A stretch of 64,000 nucleotides of DNA from Bifidobacterium callitrichidarum (GTDB lineage Bacteria; Actinomycetota; Actinomycetes; Actinomycetales; Bifidobacteriaceae): contig NZ_QFFM01000002.1 of assembly GCF_003129905.1 (NCBI RefSeq), positions 1 through 64,000 on the forward strand, given 5' to 3'. Shown here one piece after another: positions 7,407 to 16,975 of this stretch. The translations under genes were made by a program, and so were the position numbers. The notes beneath the pieces were generated by a model. The model was not told where the DNA came from. It saw only the letters and a list, made by a program, of their open reading frames with translations, and did no database searches. The stretch's first letter is position 1. Every line of letters starts with the position of its first letter.

Positions 7407-9494
7407 ATGCGTGAACATGTTGAAGCACCCAGGTATGTGACCACCGACGAGGACACCGTCTTCTCGCTGCTGGTCAAGCGTGCCGCCCGCACCCCGGACG
7501 ACACCATCGCCGAATGGCAGGACGACGAAACCCACCAATGGCACAGCGCCACCGCCTCCGAAATGCTCGCCCGTGTGCGCGAGATCGCCAAGGGCCTCAT
7601 GGGCCTCGGCGTCAAAGCCGGCACGATGGTCCTCATCTACTCGCCCACCTGCTATGAGTGGGGTCTGGCGGACTTCGCCTGCGCGGCCATCGGCGCCGTG
7701 GTGGTGCCCGTCTACGAGACCGACTCGGCCAAGCAGACCGCCGCCATCGTGGAGGAGGTCAACCCCGTCATCGCCTTCGCCGGCGACTCCCAGCGCGCAC
7801 AGACGCTGGAACAGATCCGCGCGAACCACCCGGGCATGAAGTACGTCTTCAACTTCAAGGCCGACGGGCTCGACGGCGTGGCCGACTTCGGCACCGGCGT
7901 GAGCGACGAGGCGCTCGACCAGGCCATCGCCCGCATCAAGGCGGACGACCTGCTCACCGTGGTGTACACCTCCGGTTCCACCGGCAAGCCCAAGGGCGCC
8001 ATGCTCTCCAACCGCAACTACACGCACATCGTGCTCAACGGCTACGAGATCCTCAACGGCATGCTCTACCGGGACAACCGCCTACTGCTGTTCCTGCCGC
8101 TGGCCCATTGCTTCGCCCGCTACATCCAGTACGTGGCCATCGGCGGCTGCGGCGTGGTGGGATACATCCCCAACGCCAAGCACCTGCTGGCGGACATCCG
8201 CAGCTTCAAGCCTACCTACCTGCTGGGCGTGCCGCGTGTGTTCGAGAAGGTCTACAACGCCGCCTCCCAGAAGGCCGGCGCCGGCATCCAGGGCTACATC
8301 TTCGCCCAGTCCGTCAAGCACTTCGTCAAGTGGAGCAAGGACGAGCAGGGCGGCAAGGGACACTCGCCGATCGAACGCATGAAGCATTCGTTCTACATGG
8401 CCACGGTGGGCAAGTCCATCCGCTCCGCCCTCGGCCCGAACCTGAGGTGGCTGGCCTGCGGCGGCGCGCCCCTCAACGTGGACCTGGCCCACTTCTTCAA
8501 CGGCATGGACGACATCACCTTCATCCAGGGCTACGGCATGACCGAAACCGCCGCCCCGATGCTCGTCAACTGGGAGGACGACAACGAGGTCGGTTCGGTC
8601 GGCAAGCCCGGCCCCGGCATGGGCGTGCGCCTCGGCGAGGACGACGAGATCGAACTCACCGGCCCGAACGTGTTCCTCGGCTACTACAAGCAGCCCGAAC
8701 TGACCGCCCAGGCCATGACCGCCGACGGCTGGATCAAGACCGGCGACCTGGGCCGCATCGACGACAAGGGCTTCACGTTCATCACCGGCCGCAAGAAGGA
8801 CATCATCATCACCGCGGGCGGCAAGAACATCAGCCCGGCGCCGATGGAGGACATCATCGACACCTGCCCCATCGTGGCGCACGCCGTGGTGGTGGGCGAT
8901 GGCAAGCCCTTCGTCTCCGCACTCATCGAACTCGACCCGGAGATGCTGCGCTCTTGGCTCGAAGGCCAGGGACTGGACGCGAACATGACCCTGGGCGAGG
9001 CCAAGGAGAACGACGCGGTGCGCGCCTTCATCCAGCAGTACGTGGACCAGGCCAACGCGAACGTGTCCCGCGCCGAATCCGTGCGCAAGTTCGAGATCCT
9101 CGATGAGGAGTTCAGCCAGGCCAACGGCACGCTCACCCCGAGCATGAAGGTGGTGCGCCCCAAGGTACTGCAGCGCTACGCCGCAGTCATCGAGGACGAA
9201 CTGTACGCCCCTAAGCCCTCCAACAAGCCGCTGCCGGCCACCGCCAAGATCATCGACAGCACCTCGGAAACCGTCAAGAAGGCCTCCGTGCAGGTCAAGC
9301 AGGCGTCGGAACAGATGAAGCAGGCCTCCGAACAGATGCGCACCAGCGTGTCGGATTCACTTGCTAGCGTATCGGAGAAAATCAAGAAGGCCAAGGCCGA
9401 AGCCGAGGACGACGAGGATGACGGCGAGAGCGCATCCGCAGCCGGCGAGGACGGCGAGACCGGCCAGAACCGTGACGAGAAGAACGAGGAGTAA
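7407..9494 (+). CDS. Long-chain fatty acid-CoA ligase (AMP-forming)
   Basis: Activates long-chain fatty acids to acyl-CoA through an acyl-AMP intermediate. The adenylate-forming signature [11 protein letters not shown] is at 187-197, followed by the GYGMTET motif, the TGDLG hinge and the [17 protein letters not shown] motif. The enzyme core ends near residue 610. A tail of about 80 residues follows, with repeated [15 protein letters not shown] heptads (probable coiled coil) and a very acidic end. ATG 7407 has no Shine-Dalgarno site; TATAGT lies eight bases upstream, so the mRNA may be leaderless or nearly so. def begins five bases after the stop, so the two are probably cotranscribed. Confidence 0.93.
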   Translation: MREHVEAPRYVTTDEDTVFSLLVKRAARTPDDTIAEWQDDETHQWHSATASEMLARVREIAKGLMGLGVKAGTMVLIYSPTCYEWGLADFACAAIGAVVVPVYETDSAKQTAAIVEEVNPVIAFAGDSQRAQTLEQIRANHPGMKYVFNFKADGLDGVADFGTGVSDEALDQAIARIKADDLLTVVYTSGSTGKPKGAMLSNRNYTHIVLNGYEILNGMLYRDNRLLLFLPLAHCFARYIQYVAIGGCGVVGYIPNAKHLLADIRSFKPTYLLGVPRVFEKVYNAASQKAGAGIQGYIFAQSVKHFVKWSKDEQGGKGHSPIERMKHSFYMATVGKSIRSALGPNLRWLACGGAPLNVDLAHFFNGMDDITFIQGYGMTETAAPMLVNWEDDNEVGSVGKPGPGMGVRLGEDDEIELTGPNVFLGYYKQPELTAQAMTADGWIKTGDLGRIDDKGFTFITGRKKDIIITAGGKNISPAPMEDIIDTCPIVAHAVVVGDGKPFVSALIELDPEMLRSWLEGQGLDANMTLGEAKENDAVRAFIQQYVDQANANVSRAESVRKFEILDEEFSQANGTLTPSMKVVRPKVLQRYAAVIEDELYAPKPSNKPLPATAKIIDSTSETVKKASVQVKQASEQMKQASEQMRTSVSDSLASVSEKIKKAKAEAEDDEDDGESASAAGEDGETGQNRDEKNEE

Positions 9495-9499
9495 TACCA

Positions 9500-9979
9500 G
9501 TGGCCATCCGTGAGATCAGGGTCGTGCCCGATCCGGTGCTGCGCACCCCCTGCGACGAGATCAAGGAAATCACCCCGGCCGTGCGCCGTCTGGTCGACGA
9601 CCTGCTGGAGACCGTGGACGATCCGGGCCGCGCCGGCCTGTCCGCCAACCAGATCGGCGTGAGCCTCAGGGCGTTCTCCTACAACATCGACGGCAAGATC
9701 GGCTACATCCTCAACCCGGTCATCGAGGAGACCTCCGGCGAACAGTACGGCGACGAGGGCTGCCTGTCCGTGCCCGGCCTGTGGTACAAGACCCGCCGCG
9801 CGGACTACGCCCGCGTGCGCGGCATCGACCTGGACGGCAAGGAAGTGGTGCTGGAGGGCCACGGCCTCATGGGCCGCATGCTCCAGCACGAATGCGACCA
9901 TCTGGACGGCCACGTCTACCTTGACCGTCTCGAAAAGGAGGAGCGTCGCGCGGCGCTCCGCTATATGCGGAACCGTTAG
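9500..9979 (+). CDS. def: Peptide deformylase
   Basis: Removes the formyl group from the N-terminal Met of new proteins. All three family motifs are present in this 159-residue protein: [10 protein letters not shown] (45-54), EGCLSVPG with metal ligand Cys88, and QHECDHLDG (129-137) with His130, Glu131 and His134. The start is GTG at 9500, with GAGGAG overlapping the stop of the acyl-CoA ligase gene. The close spacing suggests translational coupling. Confidence 0.95.
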   Translation: MAIREIRVVPDPVLRTPCDEIKEITPAVRRLVDDLLETVDDPGRAGLSANQIGVSLRAFSYNIDGKIGYILNPVIEETSGEQYGDEGCLSVPGLWYKTRRADYARVRGIDLDGKEVVLEGHGLMGRMLQHECDHLDGHVYLDRLEKEERRAALRYMRNR

Positions 9980-9980
9980 G

Positions 9981-10003
9981 CGGACAGTCCGGTGGACTGT
10001 CCG
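9981..10003. terminator. Palindrome after def, shared with another intergenic region
   Basis: CGGACAGTCC and GGACTGTCCG form a perfect 10-bp stem with a 3-base loop just after the def stop, and could be its terminator. The inner word ACAGTCCGGTGGACTG recurs at 19827-19842 in a different intergenic region, so it is also part of a dispersed repeat. The region to 10167 also holds a second small hairpin (GGTCCGCC/GGCGGTCC) but no gene. Confidence 0.5.
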
Positions 10004-10167
10004 TAGGCGACGCCTGAGTGAGGCGATAGCCGAACGAAGGTGATATTGGGTCCGCCGAAGGCGGTCCGCTATTGCAAATCGTGGCAGGTGAGTCACGAGA
10101 TTCGGCGAAAGGCCAGTGCGTTGCGGGAAGCCGCAATAGTACCGGCCTTCTGTTATTCTGAAAACTT

Positions 10168-10359
10168 GTGTGCCACCCGGCAACGGACGCAGTCGCTGGC
10201 GTTCGGGGCCAACCCATTATTGTCAACCGGCACACGAAAAATTCGCGTCATGCTCGCGACGGCCTGTGTCGGTCGGTTGCAAGCCCGCATCATGCGGGGG
10301 AGCGGCTGCACGCAGGTGCGCATGGCCAGGCAAGAACCGACAAGAAAGGTAGTAATACC
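10168..10359 (+). promoter_or_regulatory. Probable structured rpsB leader
   Basis: A 190-base non-coding stretch leads into rpsB. A TATTCT box lies at 10154-10159, and directly downstream GTGTGCC (10168-10174) can pair with GGCACAC (10229-10235) to close a large stem. In other bacteria rpsB is autoregulated by S2 through its leader. That this leader does the same is inference; I did not match it to a described RNA family. Confidence 0.4.
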
Positions 10360-11187
10360 ATGGCTCAGATCACTATGAGCGACATGCTGAAGGCCGGCCT
10401 GCACTTCGGCCACCAGACCCGCCGCTGGAACCCGAAGATGAAGCAGTTCATCCTCACCCAGCGCAATGGCATCCACATCATCAACCTGTTCAAGTCGCTC
10501 GACATGATCGACAAGGCGTACGACTTCATCAAGACCACTGTGGCCCACAACGGCACCGTGCTCTTCGTCGGCACCAAGAAGCAGGCCCAGGAAGCCGTCG
10601 CCAACCAGGCCACCCGCGTGAACATGCCGTACGTGTCCGAGCGTTGGCTCGGCGGTATGCTGACCAACTTCCAGACCGTTTCCAAGCGCGTGAACCGCCT
10701 CAAGGAGCTTGAGGAGATGGACTTCACCGACGTGCACGGCTCCGGCCTGACCAAGAAGGAACTCCTCCTGCTTGAGCGCGAGAAGGACAAGCTCAACAAG
10801 CAGCTGGGCGGTATCCGCAACATGAACCGTACCCCGTCCGCCATGTTCGTGGTCGACATCACCAAGGAGGCCCTGGCCGTCGAGGAAGCCCACAAGCTGG
10901 GCATCCCGGTCGTCGCCATCGTCGACACCAACGCCGATCCGGACATCGTTGACTACCCGATCCCGGCCAACGACGACGCCATCCGCGGCATCGAGCTGCT
11001 CACCAGCCTGATGGCCGACGCCGTCGCCGAGGGTCTGCTGGAGCGCTCCGGCGCCAACAAGGCCGCCGGCGAGTCCGCCGAGCAGCCGATGGCCGCTTGG
11101 GAGAAGGAACTCCTGACCAACGACGCTCCGGCTGAGGCCGCTCCGGCCGCCGCCGAGGGCGAAACCGAGGCTCCGAAGGCCGAGTGA
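10360..11187 (+). CDS. rpsB: 30S ribosomal protein S2
   Basis: A 275-residue small-subunit protein with the family start [25 protein letters not shown] and the conserved segments [22 protein letters not shown] and DTNADPD. It has an Ala/Glu-rich C-terminal tail typical of actinobacterial S2. ATG 10360 follows AGAAAGG. It is followed by a terminator-like hairpin and tsf, the usual order. Confidence 0.98.
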   Translation: MAQITMSDMLKAGLHFGHQTRRWNPKMKQFILTQRNGIHIINLFKSLDMIDKAYDFIKTTVAHNGTVLFVGTKKQAQEAVANQATRVNMPYVSERWLGGMLTNFQTVSKRVNRLKELEEMDFTDVHGSGLTKKELLLLEREKDKLNKQLGGIRNMNRTPSAMFVVDITKEALAVEEAHKLGIPVVAIVDTNADPDIVDYPIPANDDAIRGIELLTSLMADAVAEGLLERSGANKAAGESAEQPMAAWEKELLTNDAPAEAAPAAAEGETEAPKAE

Positions 11188-11193
11188 TGCTCT

Positions 11194-11234
11194 ACGATGG
11201 GAAGTGCCTGAATACAGCGCTTCCCATCGTTTTT
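11194..11234 (+). terminator. Terminator or attenuator between rpsB and tsf
   Basis: ACGATGGGAAG (11194-11204) pairs perfectly with CTTCCCATCGT (11220-11230), followed by TTTT. It may partly terminate, setting the S2 to EF-Ts ratio. tsf starts 30 bases later with no obvious promoter of its own, so some read-through is expected. Confidence 0.8.
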
Positions 11235-11264
11235 GGGTAAGCAATATTCTCAAGGAGAAAATCA

Positions 11265-12116
11265 ATGGCAGCAATTACCGCCGCACTGATCAAGCAGGTT
11301 CGTGAAGACACTGGCGCCGGCATGCTCGACGTCAAGAAGGCCCTGACCGAGGCCGAGGGTGACGTCGCCCGCGCCAAGGAAATCATCCGCGCCAAGGGCA
11401 TCGCCGCGGCCGGCAAGCGTGAAGGCCGCAAGGCCCAGGAAGGCACCATCGCCTCCAAGGTCGTCGAGGGCGCCAACGGCGAGACCGGTTACGCCGTCGA
11501 GCTGAACTCCGAGACCGACTTCGTGGCCAAGACCCCGAAGTTCGTGGAGTTCTCCGAGGAGATCCTCGGCTACGCCGTGGAAGCCGACGCCAACTCCGCC
11601 GAGGAGCTGCTGGAGGCCAAGGCCGGCGATTCCACCGTCAAGGTGGCCATCGAGGAAGCCGCCGCCCTGTTCGGCGAGCACGTCAAGGTCGGCCAGTACG
11701 CCAAGGTCTCCGGCGAGCATGTCGAGATCTACGCTCACAAGAAGTCCGCCGAGATGCCGCCGAGCATCGTGGCCATGATCGCCACCGACAAGGCCGGTGC
11801 CGCCGTGGCCCACGAGGCCGCCCTGCAGATCTCCGCCATGGGCGCCGAGTGGCTGACCCGCGAGGACGTCCCGGCCGAGGTCGTCGAGTCCGAGCGCCGC
11901 GTGGCCACCGAGAAGTCCCTGGCCGAGGGCAAGCCGGAGAAGATCGTCCCGAAGATCGTCGAGGGTCGTCTCAACGCTTTCTTCAAGGAAGTCGTGCTCC
12001 TCGAGCAGCCGTTCGTCAAGGATCCGTCCAAGACCGTGGGCGACCTGTTCAAGGAAGTCGGCGGCTCCGCCACCGCTTTCGTGCGCATCGAGGTCGGCAA
12101 GGGCGAGGAGGAGTGA
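11265..12116 (+). CDS. tsf: Elongation factor Ts
   Basis: Guanine nucleotide exchange factor for EF-Tu. The 283-residue protein begins with the UBA-like domain (VREDTGAGMLDVKKALTEAEGD) and contains the key TDFVAK motif, here SETDFVAKTP near residue 84. It is complete and of normal length. ATG 11265 follows AAGGAG at eight bases. It ends with a clear downstream hairpin at 12205-12240. Confidence 0.98.
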   Translation: MAAITAALIKQVREDTGAGMLDVKKALTEAEGDVARAKEIIRAKGIAAAGKREGRKAQEGTIASKVVEGANGETGYAVELNSETDFVAKTPKFVEFSEEILGYAVEADANSAEELLEAKAGDSTVKVAIEEAAALFGEHVKVGQYAKVSGEHVEIYAHKKSAEMPPSIVAMIATDKAGAAVAHEAALQISAMGAEWLTREDVPAEVVESERRVATEKSLAEGKPEKIVPKIVEGRLNAFFKEVVLLEQPFVKDPSKTVGDLFKEVGGSATAFVRIEVGKGEEE

Positions 12117-12204
12117 GTCTGTAAGGACCCGCTCGCTTCCGCACCGGTCTGACCCAGTGCGACCAGCGTGATCGTCCAGCACGCAACGCTGTACGGACGA
12201 GGGG

Positions 12205-12240
12205 AAGCGCCATCCAACATAAGGTTGGGTGGCGCTTTTC
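12205..12240 (+). terminator. Terminator after tsf
   Basis: AAGCGCCATCCAAC (12205-12218) and GTTGGGTGGCGCTT (12224-12237) form a 14-bp stem with one G:T pair and a 6-base loop, followed by TTC. This is a strong intrinsic terminator, leaving about 100 bases before pyrH for a separate promoter. Confidence 0.85.
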
Positions 12241-12342
12241 GTATGGGCAGGGTGTCGCTGCATCGGTGTGTCGTCGTAAACCGATACGCTTGTCTACTGG
12301 ATATTTTCAGGCACTTGTCGTTTTTGTAAGGAAAGGCACAAC

Positions 12343-13083
12343 ATGACTGAACAGGACAAGCCACGCAGGGTGCTGCTCAAGCTCTCCGGCGAGGCGTTCG
12401 GCGGAGGTAAGGTGGGCATCGACACCCAGGTGATTCGCCGCATCGCCGAGGAGATCGTCCCCGCCGTCAAGCAGGGCGTCCAGGTGGCCATCGTGGTGGG
12501 CGGCGGCAACTTCTTCCGCGGCGCCGAACTGCAGCAGGCCGGCATCGACCGATCCCGCGGCGATTACATGGGCATGCTCGGCACCGTCATGAACTGCCTT
12601 GCGCTGCAGGACTTCCTGGAGCAGGAGGGCCAGGCCACGCGCGTGCAGACCGCCATCACGATGGGCCAGGTCGCCGAACCGTACATTCCGCTCAAGGCCA
12701 TCCGTCATCTCGAGAAGGGCCGCGTGGTCATCTTCGGCGCCGGCGCCGGCATGCCGTACTTCTCCACGGACACCGTCTCCATCCAGCGCTCCCTCGAGAT
12801 CCACTGCGACGAAGTGCTCATGGGCAAGAACGGCGTGGACGGCGTATACACGGCCGACCCGCGCAAGGACCCGAACGCCAAGCGTTTCGAGACGCTGAGC
12901 TACAACCGCGCCCTCGTGGACAACCTGGCCGTCATGGACGCCTCCGCGCTGTCCATGGCCCGCGACAACAAGAAGCGCATCCGTGTCTTCGGCCTCGAAG
13001 GCCAGGGCAACGTCACCCGTGCGCTGCTGGGCGACGAGATCGGCACGCTGGTCTCCACCGCCGAATCCCGCGTGGCCGACTGA
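12343..13083 (+). CDS. pyrH: UMP kinase
   Basis: Phosphorylates UMP to UDP. The 246-residue protein has the amino-acid-kinase-fold motifs: KLSGEAFGG at the N-terminus, [10 protein letters not shown], and [17 protein letters not shown] near the C-terminal third. ATG 12343 follows AAGGAAAGG. It is followed by frr at 74 bases, the typical bacterial order. Confidence 0.97.
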   Translation: MTEQDKPRRVLLKLSGEAFGGGKVGIDTQVIRRIAEEIVPAVKQGVQVAIVVGGGNFFRGAELQQAGIDRSRGDYMGMLGTVMNCLALQDFLEQEGQATRVQTAITMGQVAEPYIPLKAIRHLEKGRVVIFGAGAGMPYFSTDTVSIQRSLEIHCDEVLMGKNGVDGVYTADPRKDPNAKRFETLSYNRALVDNLAVMDASALSMARDNKKRIRVFGLEGQGNVTRALLGDEIGTLVSTAESRVAD

Positions 13084-13157
13084 GCCGCCTCCGGCAATCG
13101 CCTACAATCAGATACCAAGCGTTCACAGACGAACACCACCAATCAAAAGGAGTGAAT

Positions 13158-13709
13158 ATGTCCCTCATCGATCAGGCCAAGGAACAGATGGCCAAGACCG
13201 TGGAAAACACCAAGGAGAACTTCGCGGGCATCCGCACCGGCCGCGCCAACCCGGCCCTGCTCAACGGCATCATGGTCGATTACTACGGCGCCCCGACCCC
13301 GATCAAGGCCGTGGCCTCCATCGGCGTCCCCGAGCCGCGCACCCTGGCCGTCACCCCGTTCGACGCCTCCCAGGCCGCCGCCGTGGAGAAGGCCATTCGC
13401 AACTCCGATCTCGGCATCAGCCCGAACCGTGACGGCAACGTCATCCGCCTGACCATGCCGGAGCTCACCGAGGACCGCCGCAAGGAGTACGTCAAGCTCG
13501 CCAAGGGCAAGGCCGAGGACGGCAAGGTGGCCGTGCGCAACATCCGCCGTAAGACCAAGGAGACCATCGACAAGTCCGTCAAGGACGGCGACATGGGCGA
13601 GGACGAGGGCGATCGTCTGCTCAAGGACCTCGACAAGGTCACCAAGTCCGTCACCGACGAAATCGACGCCCTGCTGGAGACCAAGCAGAAGGAGATCATG
13701 GAGGTCTGA
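13158..13709 (+). CDS. frr: Ribosome recycling factor
   Basis: Splits post-termination ribosomes together with EF-G. The 183-residue protein matches RRF throughout (TGRANPALLNGI, VRNIRRKTKE, DEIDALLETKQKEIMEV at the end). ATG 13158 was chosen over the in-frame GTG at 13152 because AAAAGGAG sits at the right distance. cdsA starts 24 bases after the stop. Confidence 0.97.
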   Translation: MSLIDQAKEQMAKTVENTKENFAGIRTGRANPALLNGIMVDYYGAPTPIKAVASIGVPEPRTLAVTPFDASQAAAVEKAIRNSDLGISPNRDGNVIRLTMPELTEDRRKEYVKLAKGKAEDGKVAVRNIRRKTKETIDKSVKDGDMGEDEGDRLLKDLDKVTKSVTDEIDALLETKQKEIMEV

Positions 13710-13733
13710 TTCCCGGACCCGGTACGGAGCATT

Positions 13734-14720
13734 ATGGAACGCAACGAACAACTACACGCAGAGGCCGAGGAGACCCTCGACCAGATCAACAAGAAAACCG
13801 GTCGCAACATGCCACAGGCCATCGGCACGGCCGTGGTGCTCATCGCGATCATTCTCGGCTGCCTGCTGTTCAGCATCGACTTGTTCGTGCTGTTGGTCGT
13901 GGTGTTCATGATTCTGGCGCTGTGGGAGCTGAGGGTCGATTTCGCCACCGTGGGACTGCACATTCCGGTGCTCATGCTCTGGATCTGCTCGGCCCTCACG
14001 CTCTTCGCCACCTATTATTCCCCGTACCATCTCATCACGATGTCGCTGAGCATCATCGTCTCGATCATCCTCGTGGCGATCTCCGCCAGCGCCAAACTCA
14101 GCTTCGGCAACCGCCTCTCCCTGGCGGTCGCCGGCAAGCTTTCCAGCACGGACGCCAGCGCCCGTCTGGAATCGTCCTTCAACCATGAGGGCGGCGAACA
14201 GCACCATTCGCGACTAAGCCATGTGGCCGTCTCCGTGCTCACCGTGCTGTACATCCCGCTGCTGGCGAGCTGCATCATCATCCCGCTCACGTTCAACGAC
14301 CACCCCGTGGCGCACGCCATCATGCTGGTGTTCATGCCCGCCCTGTCCGATACGGGCGGCCTGTTTGCCGGCGCATGGCTCGGCAAGCACAAGCTCAGCC
14401 CGCGCATCTCCCCGAAGAAATCCGTGGAGGGCCTCATCGGATCCATGCTGTTCGCCATGGCCGGCGCATTCGCCGTGTTCGCCTGCACGTACGATGCCGC
14501 CACCTGGTCCACCCGCTGGTGGGTGCCGATCGTGGCCGGCATCCTCATCGGTGCGGTGGGCACCTTCGGCGACCTGTGCGCCTCCATGCTCAAGAGGGAC
14601 ATCGGCATCAAGGACATGGGCCACCTGCTCAAGGGCCACGGCGGCGTGATGGATCGCGTCGATTCCATCCTCATGAGCGCGCCGTTCACTTGCGCGCTGC
14701 TGTGGGTCACCGGACTGTGA
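13734..14720 (+). CDS. cdsA: Phosphatidate cytidylyltransferase
   Basis: Makes CDP-diacylglycerol from phosphatidate and CTP at the membrane. The 328-residue protein has several membrane segments and the family signature near residues 284-310 (LKRDIGIKDMG then GHGGVMDRVD). Compared with E. coli CdsA it has a longer polar N-terminus (about 25 residues) and a His/Glu-rich cytoplasmic loop around residue 150. The ribosome binding site before ATG 13734 is weak. It sits in the frr-cdsA-rlmN run. Confidence 0.94.
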   Translation: MERNEQLHAEAEETLDQINKKTGRNMPQAIGTAVVLIAIILGCLLFSIDLFVLLVVVFMILALWELRVDFATVGLHIPVLMLWICSALTLFATYYSPYHLITMSLSIIVSIILVAISASAKLSFGNRLSLAVAGKLSSTDASARLESSFNHEGGEQHHSRLSHVAVSVLTVLYIPLLASCIIIPLTFNDHPVAHAIMLVFMPALSDTGGLFAGAWLGKHKLSPRISPKKSVEGLIGSMLFAMAGAFAVFACTYDAATWSTRWWVPIVAGILIGAVGTFGDLCASMLKRDIGIKDMGHLLKGHGGVMDRVDSILMSAPFTCALLWVTGL

Positions 14721-14782
14721 CGCGGCGGACGGTCGCAGGACAGTCACTAATCAATGCAAGATTCGAGAACGAAGCGAACGTC

Positions 14783-15952
14783 ATGACCAATCAGGAAACC
14801 GACACCCCGGAAACCGGCATCACCCCGGGCGGCACTGCGGGAGCCTTCCGCGATGTATTGTCCAAGGACCACGCCCGCCGAGGCAAGCCGCCGCTGCATT
14901 TCGTGGACATGACTCCCGAGGAGCGCATCGAGCGCGCCAGCGAACTTGGCCTGCCCAAGTTCCGCGTCAAGCAGCTGGCCAACCACTACTACGGCCACTT
15001 CGATGTGAACGCCGCCGCGTTCACCGACTTCCCGGCCGCCAAGCGCGATGACGCCGCGGCAGCGTTCTTCCCGCAGCTCATCACCGAGGTCACCCGTCAG
15101 GTGGCCGACCAGGGCACCACCATCAAGACGCTGTGGAAGCTGTTCGACGGTTCACTCATCGAATCCGTGCTCATGCGCTATCCGACGCGCACCACGCTGT
15201 GCATCTCCTCCCAGGTGGGCTGCGGTATGGGATGCCCGTTCTGCGCCACCGGCAAGCTCGGACTGACCCGCAACATGTCCGCAGGCGAGATCGTGGAACA
15301 GGTGCGCGTGGCCGCCAAAATGATGCGCGACGGCGAGGTGGCCGGCGGCCCCGGACGCCTGAGCAACATCGTGTTCATGGGTATGGGCGAGCCGATGGGC
15401 AATTACAAGTCCGTGCTGTCTGCCGTACGCCAGATCTCCGCCATGCCGCCCGAGGGATTCGGCATCTCCGCCCGCAACATCACCGTATCCACCGTGGGCG
15501 TGGTGCCCGGCATCAAGAAGCTCACGGCCGAAGGCATCCCGGTGCGACTGGCCGTTTCGCTGCACGCGCCAAGCGACGAGCTGCGCGATGAACTCGTGCC
15601 GATGAACAAGCGCTTCAACACCGAGCAGGTGTTGGACGCCGCGCACGACTACTGGCTGGCGTCCAAACGCCGCGTGAGCATCGAATACGCGCTCATGCGC
15701 GGCATCAACGACCAGGCCGAGCATGCGCGCCTCTTGGCCAAGCGCCTCAACCATTATGGCGACAATTGGGCGCACGTGAACCCGATTCCGCTCAACCCCA
15801 TCGAGGGATCCAAGTGGACGGCCTCCAAGCCTGAGGACGAAGCGCGATTCCTGGAGATCCTGCACGCCGCCGGCATCACCGCGACATTGCGTGACACCCG
15901 CGGTCAGGACATCGACGGCGCCTGCGGACAGCTCGCCGCCAAGGAACGCTGA
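14783..15952 (+). CDS. rlmN: Dual-specificity RNA methyltransferase RlmN
   Basis: Radical-SAM enzyme that makes 2-methyladenosine in 23S rRNA and in some tRNAs. The 389-residue protein carries the iron-sulfur cluster motif CGMGCPFC (Cys147, 151, 154), the GMGEP motif, and the methyl-carrying Cys near the C-terminus (DGACGQL, Cys381). ATG 14783 is the first Met of the conserved protein; the upstream frame is open but is a shadow of cdsA. The SD is poor (GAACGAAGCGAA). The cdsA gap is 62 bases. Confidence 0.95.
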   Translation: MTNQETDTPETGITPGGTAGAFRDVLSKDHARRGKPPLHFVDMTPEERIERASELGLPKFRVKQLANHYYGHFDVNAAAFTDFPAAKRDDAAAAFFPQLITEVTRQVADQGTTIKTLWKLFDGSLIESVLMRYPTRTTLCISSQVGCGMGCPFCATGKLGLTRNMSAGEIVEQVRVAAKMMRDGEVAGGPGRLSNIVFMGMGEPMGNYKSVLSAVRQISAMPPEGFGISARNITVSTVGVVPGIKKLTAEGIPVRLAVSLHAPSDELRDELVPMNKRFNTEQVLDAAHDYWLASKRRVSIEYALMRGINDQAEHARLLAKRLNHYGDNWAHVNPIPLNPIEGSKWTASKPEDEARFLEILHAAGITATLRDTRGQDIDGACGQLAAKER

Positions 15953-15968
15953 GCGCCGCTGCTGAAAA

Positions 15969-16196
15969 AGGAATCGGCCTTTGGCCGATGCTGTGTTTTC
16001 CGCAGCTTTCGCTGCCCGCTTCTCTCCCTCACCCGGCTTACGCCGGGAGCTCCCTCGTCAGAGGGAGCCAAGGACTATGACATATAGTCTAGCCTCCCTC
16101 TGACGAGGGAGGTGTCATCGGCGTAGCCGATGACGGAGGGAGAGAAGCACGCAGCGAAAGCTGCGGGATCAATAGCATCGGCCAAAGGCCGATTCC
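15969..16196. repeat. 228-bp nested palindromic element
   Basis: The outermost 23 bases (15969-15991) are the exact reverse complement of 16174-16196. Inside, 15999-16014 pairs with 16151-16166 (16 bp, perfect), then CTTCTCTCCCTC pairs with its complement at about 16136-16147. The centre holds CTCCCTCGTCAGAGGGAG and its complement at 16093-16110, plus two non-matching side hairpins (16032-16047 and 16113-16133). There is no ORF. It is the largest member of the palindromic repeats in this window and also separates two convergent genes. Confidence 0.85.
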
Positions 16197-16231
16197 ATAC
16201 CCGGTGAGGCACAAGCTCACCGGAAAACCGT

Positions 16232-16780
16232 CTACTTCAGTGCATCCTTAATCGCGGACACGAAGTAGTCCAGATCGTCGGGCTTGCGGGAGGTGATGAG
16301 ACGGAAGCCGTTGGCGTCGTCCACGTGCACCTGCTCATCCACGTAGTGGCCGCCCGCGTTCTCGATGTCGGCCGCGATGTAGCGGCAGGGGGCCGCCGTC
16401 TTGCCGGCGATCAGTCCGGCGTTCACCAGCAGCCAGGCGCCATGGCAGATGGCCGCGATCGGCTTGCCCTCGTGCGCGAACTCCTGAGCTAGGTCGATGG
16501 CGTCCTCGTTCACGCGGATGCGGTCCACGTTGCAGGTGCCGCCGGGCACCACGAGCAGGTCATAATCGGCGGCCTGCACATCCGACAGACGGGTATCCGG
16601 GGTCAGCGTCTCGCCCTCGTAACGGTCATGCTGCACGGTCTCGCACGGATCCAACGTGGTGGCGGCGAGCGTCACCTGCGCGCCGGCGGCCTTGAGATCA
16701 CGCAGCGGGCGCGTCAGCTCGGTCTCCTCGATGCCCCAGTTGTTCACGATGATCAGTACCTTGCTGTTCTCCACAGCCAT
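16232..16780 (-). CDS. DJ-1/PfpI-family protein
   Basis: A 182-residue protein of the class I glutamine amidotransferase-like superfamily, PfpI branch. The nucleophile elbow AAICHGAWLL contains Cys112 and His113, and Glu18 in GIEETE is placed as in PfpI/YhbO. Relatives are reported as proteases, deglycases or glyoxalases; which applies here cannot be said from sequence. ATG 16780 was chosen because AAAGGAGG lies five bases upstream. It stands alone, divergent from hisF. Confidence 0.88.
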   Translation of the reverse strand: MAVENSKVLIIVNNWGIEETELTRPLRDLKAAGAQVTLAATTLDPCETVQHDRYEGETLTPDTRLSDVQAADYDLLVVPGGTCNVDRIRVNEDAIDLAQEFAHEGKPIAAICHGAWLLVNAGLIAGKTAAPCRYIAADIENAGGHYVDEQVHVDDANGFRLITSRKPDDLDYFVSAIKDALK

Positions 16781-16975
16781 GACAGCCTCCTTTGGATTGG
16801 CGGATGATTCCACCGCATATTCTCCCACAGTCCGCGTCCGCGCGCGTCCGTTTCCCGACCATTCGCGGCCCGCGCAATCATGTCGGTTCTCATATTCCAG
16901 AAACGCCCGCGGCCATGTAACGGGAGATAGGTAGGCTGAGGAGCGTTACTGCAAAGCCGAACAGGGGAGTGAAGC

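Noticed and set aside
7658-9106. A 482-codon frame overlapping the acyl-CoA ligase in another phase
   Set aside because: Very Arg/Gly/His-rich, no motifs, and within a certain gene.
15969-16196. The nested palindrome as a CRISPR array or tRNA-like gene
   Set aside because: It is one inverted structure with no direct repeats at regular spacing and no tRNA fold.
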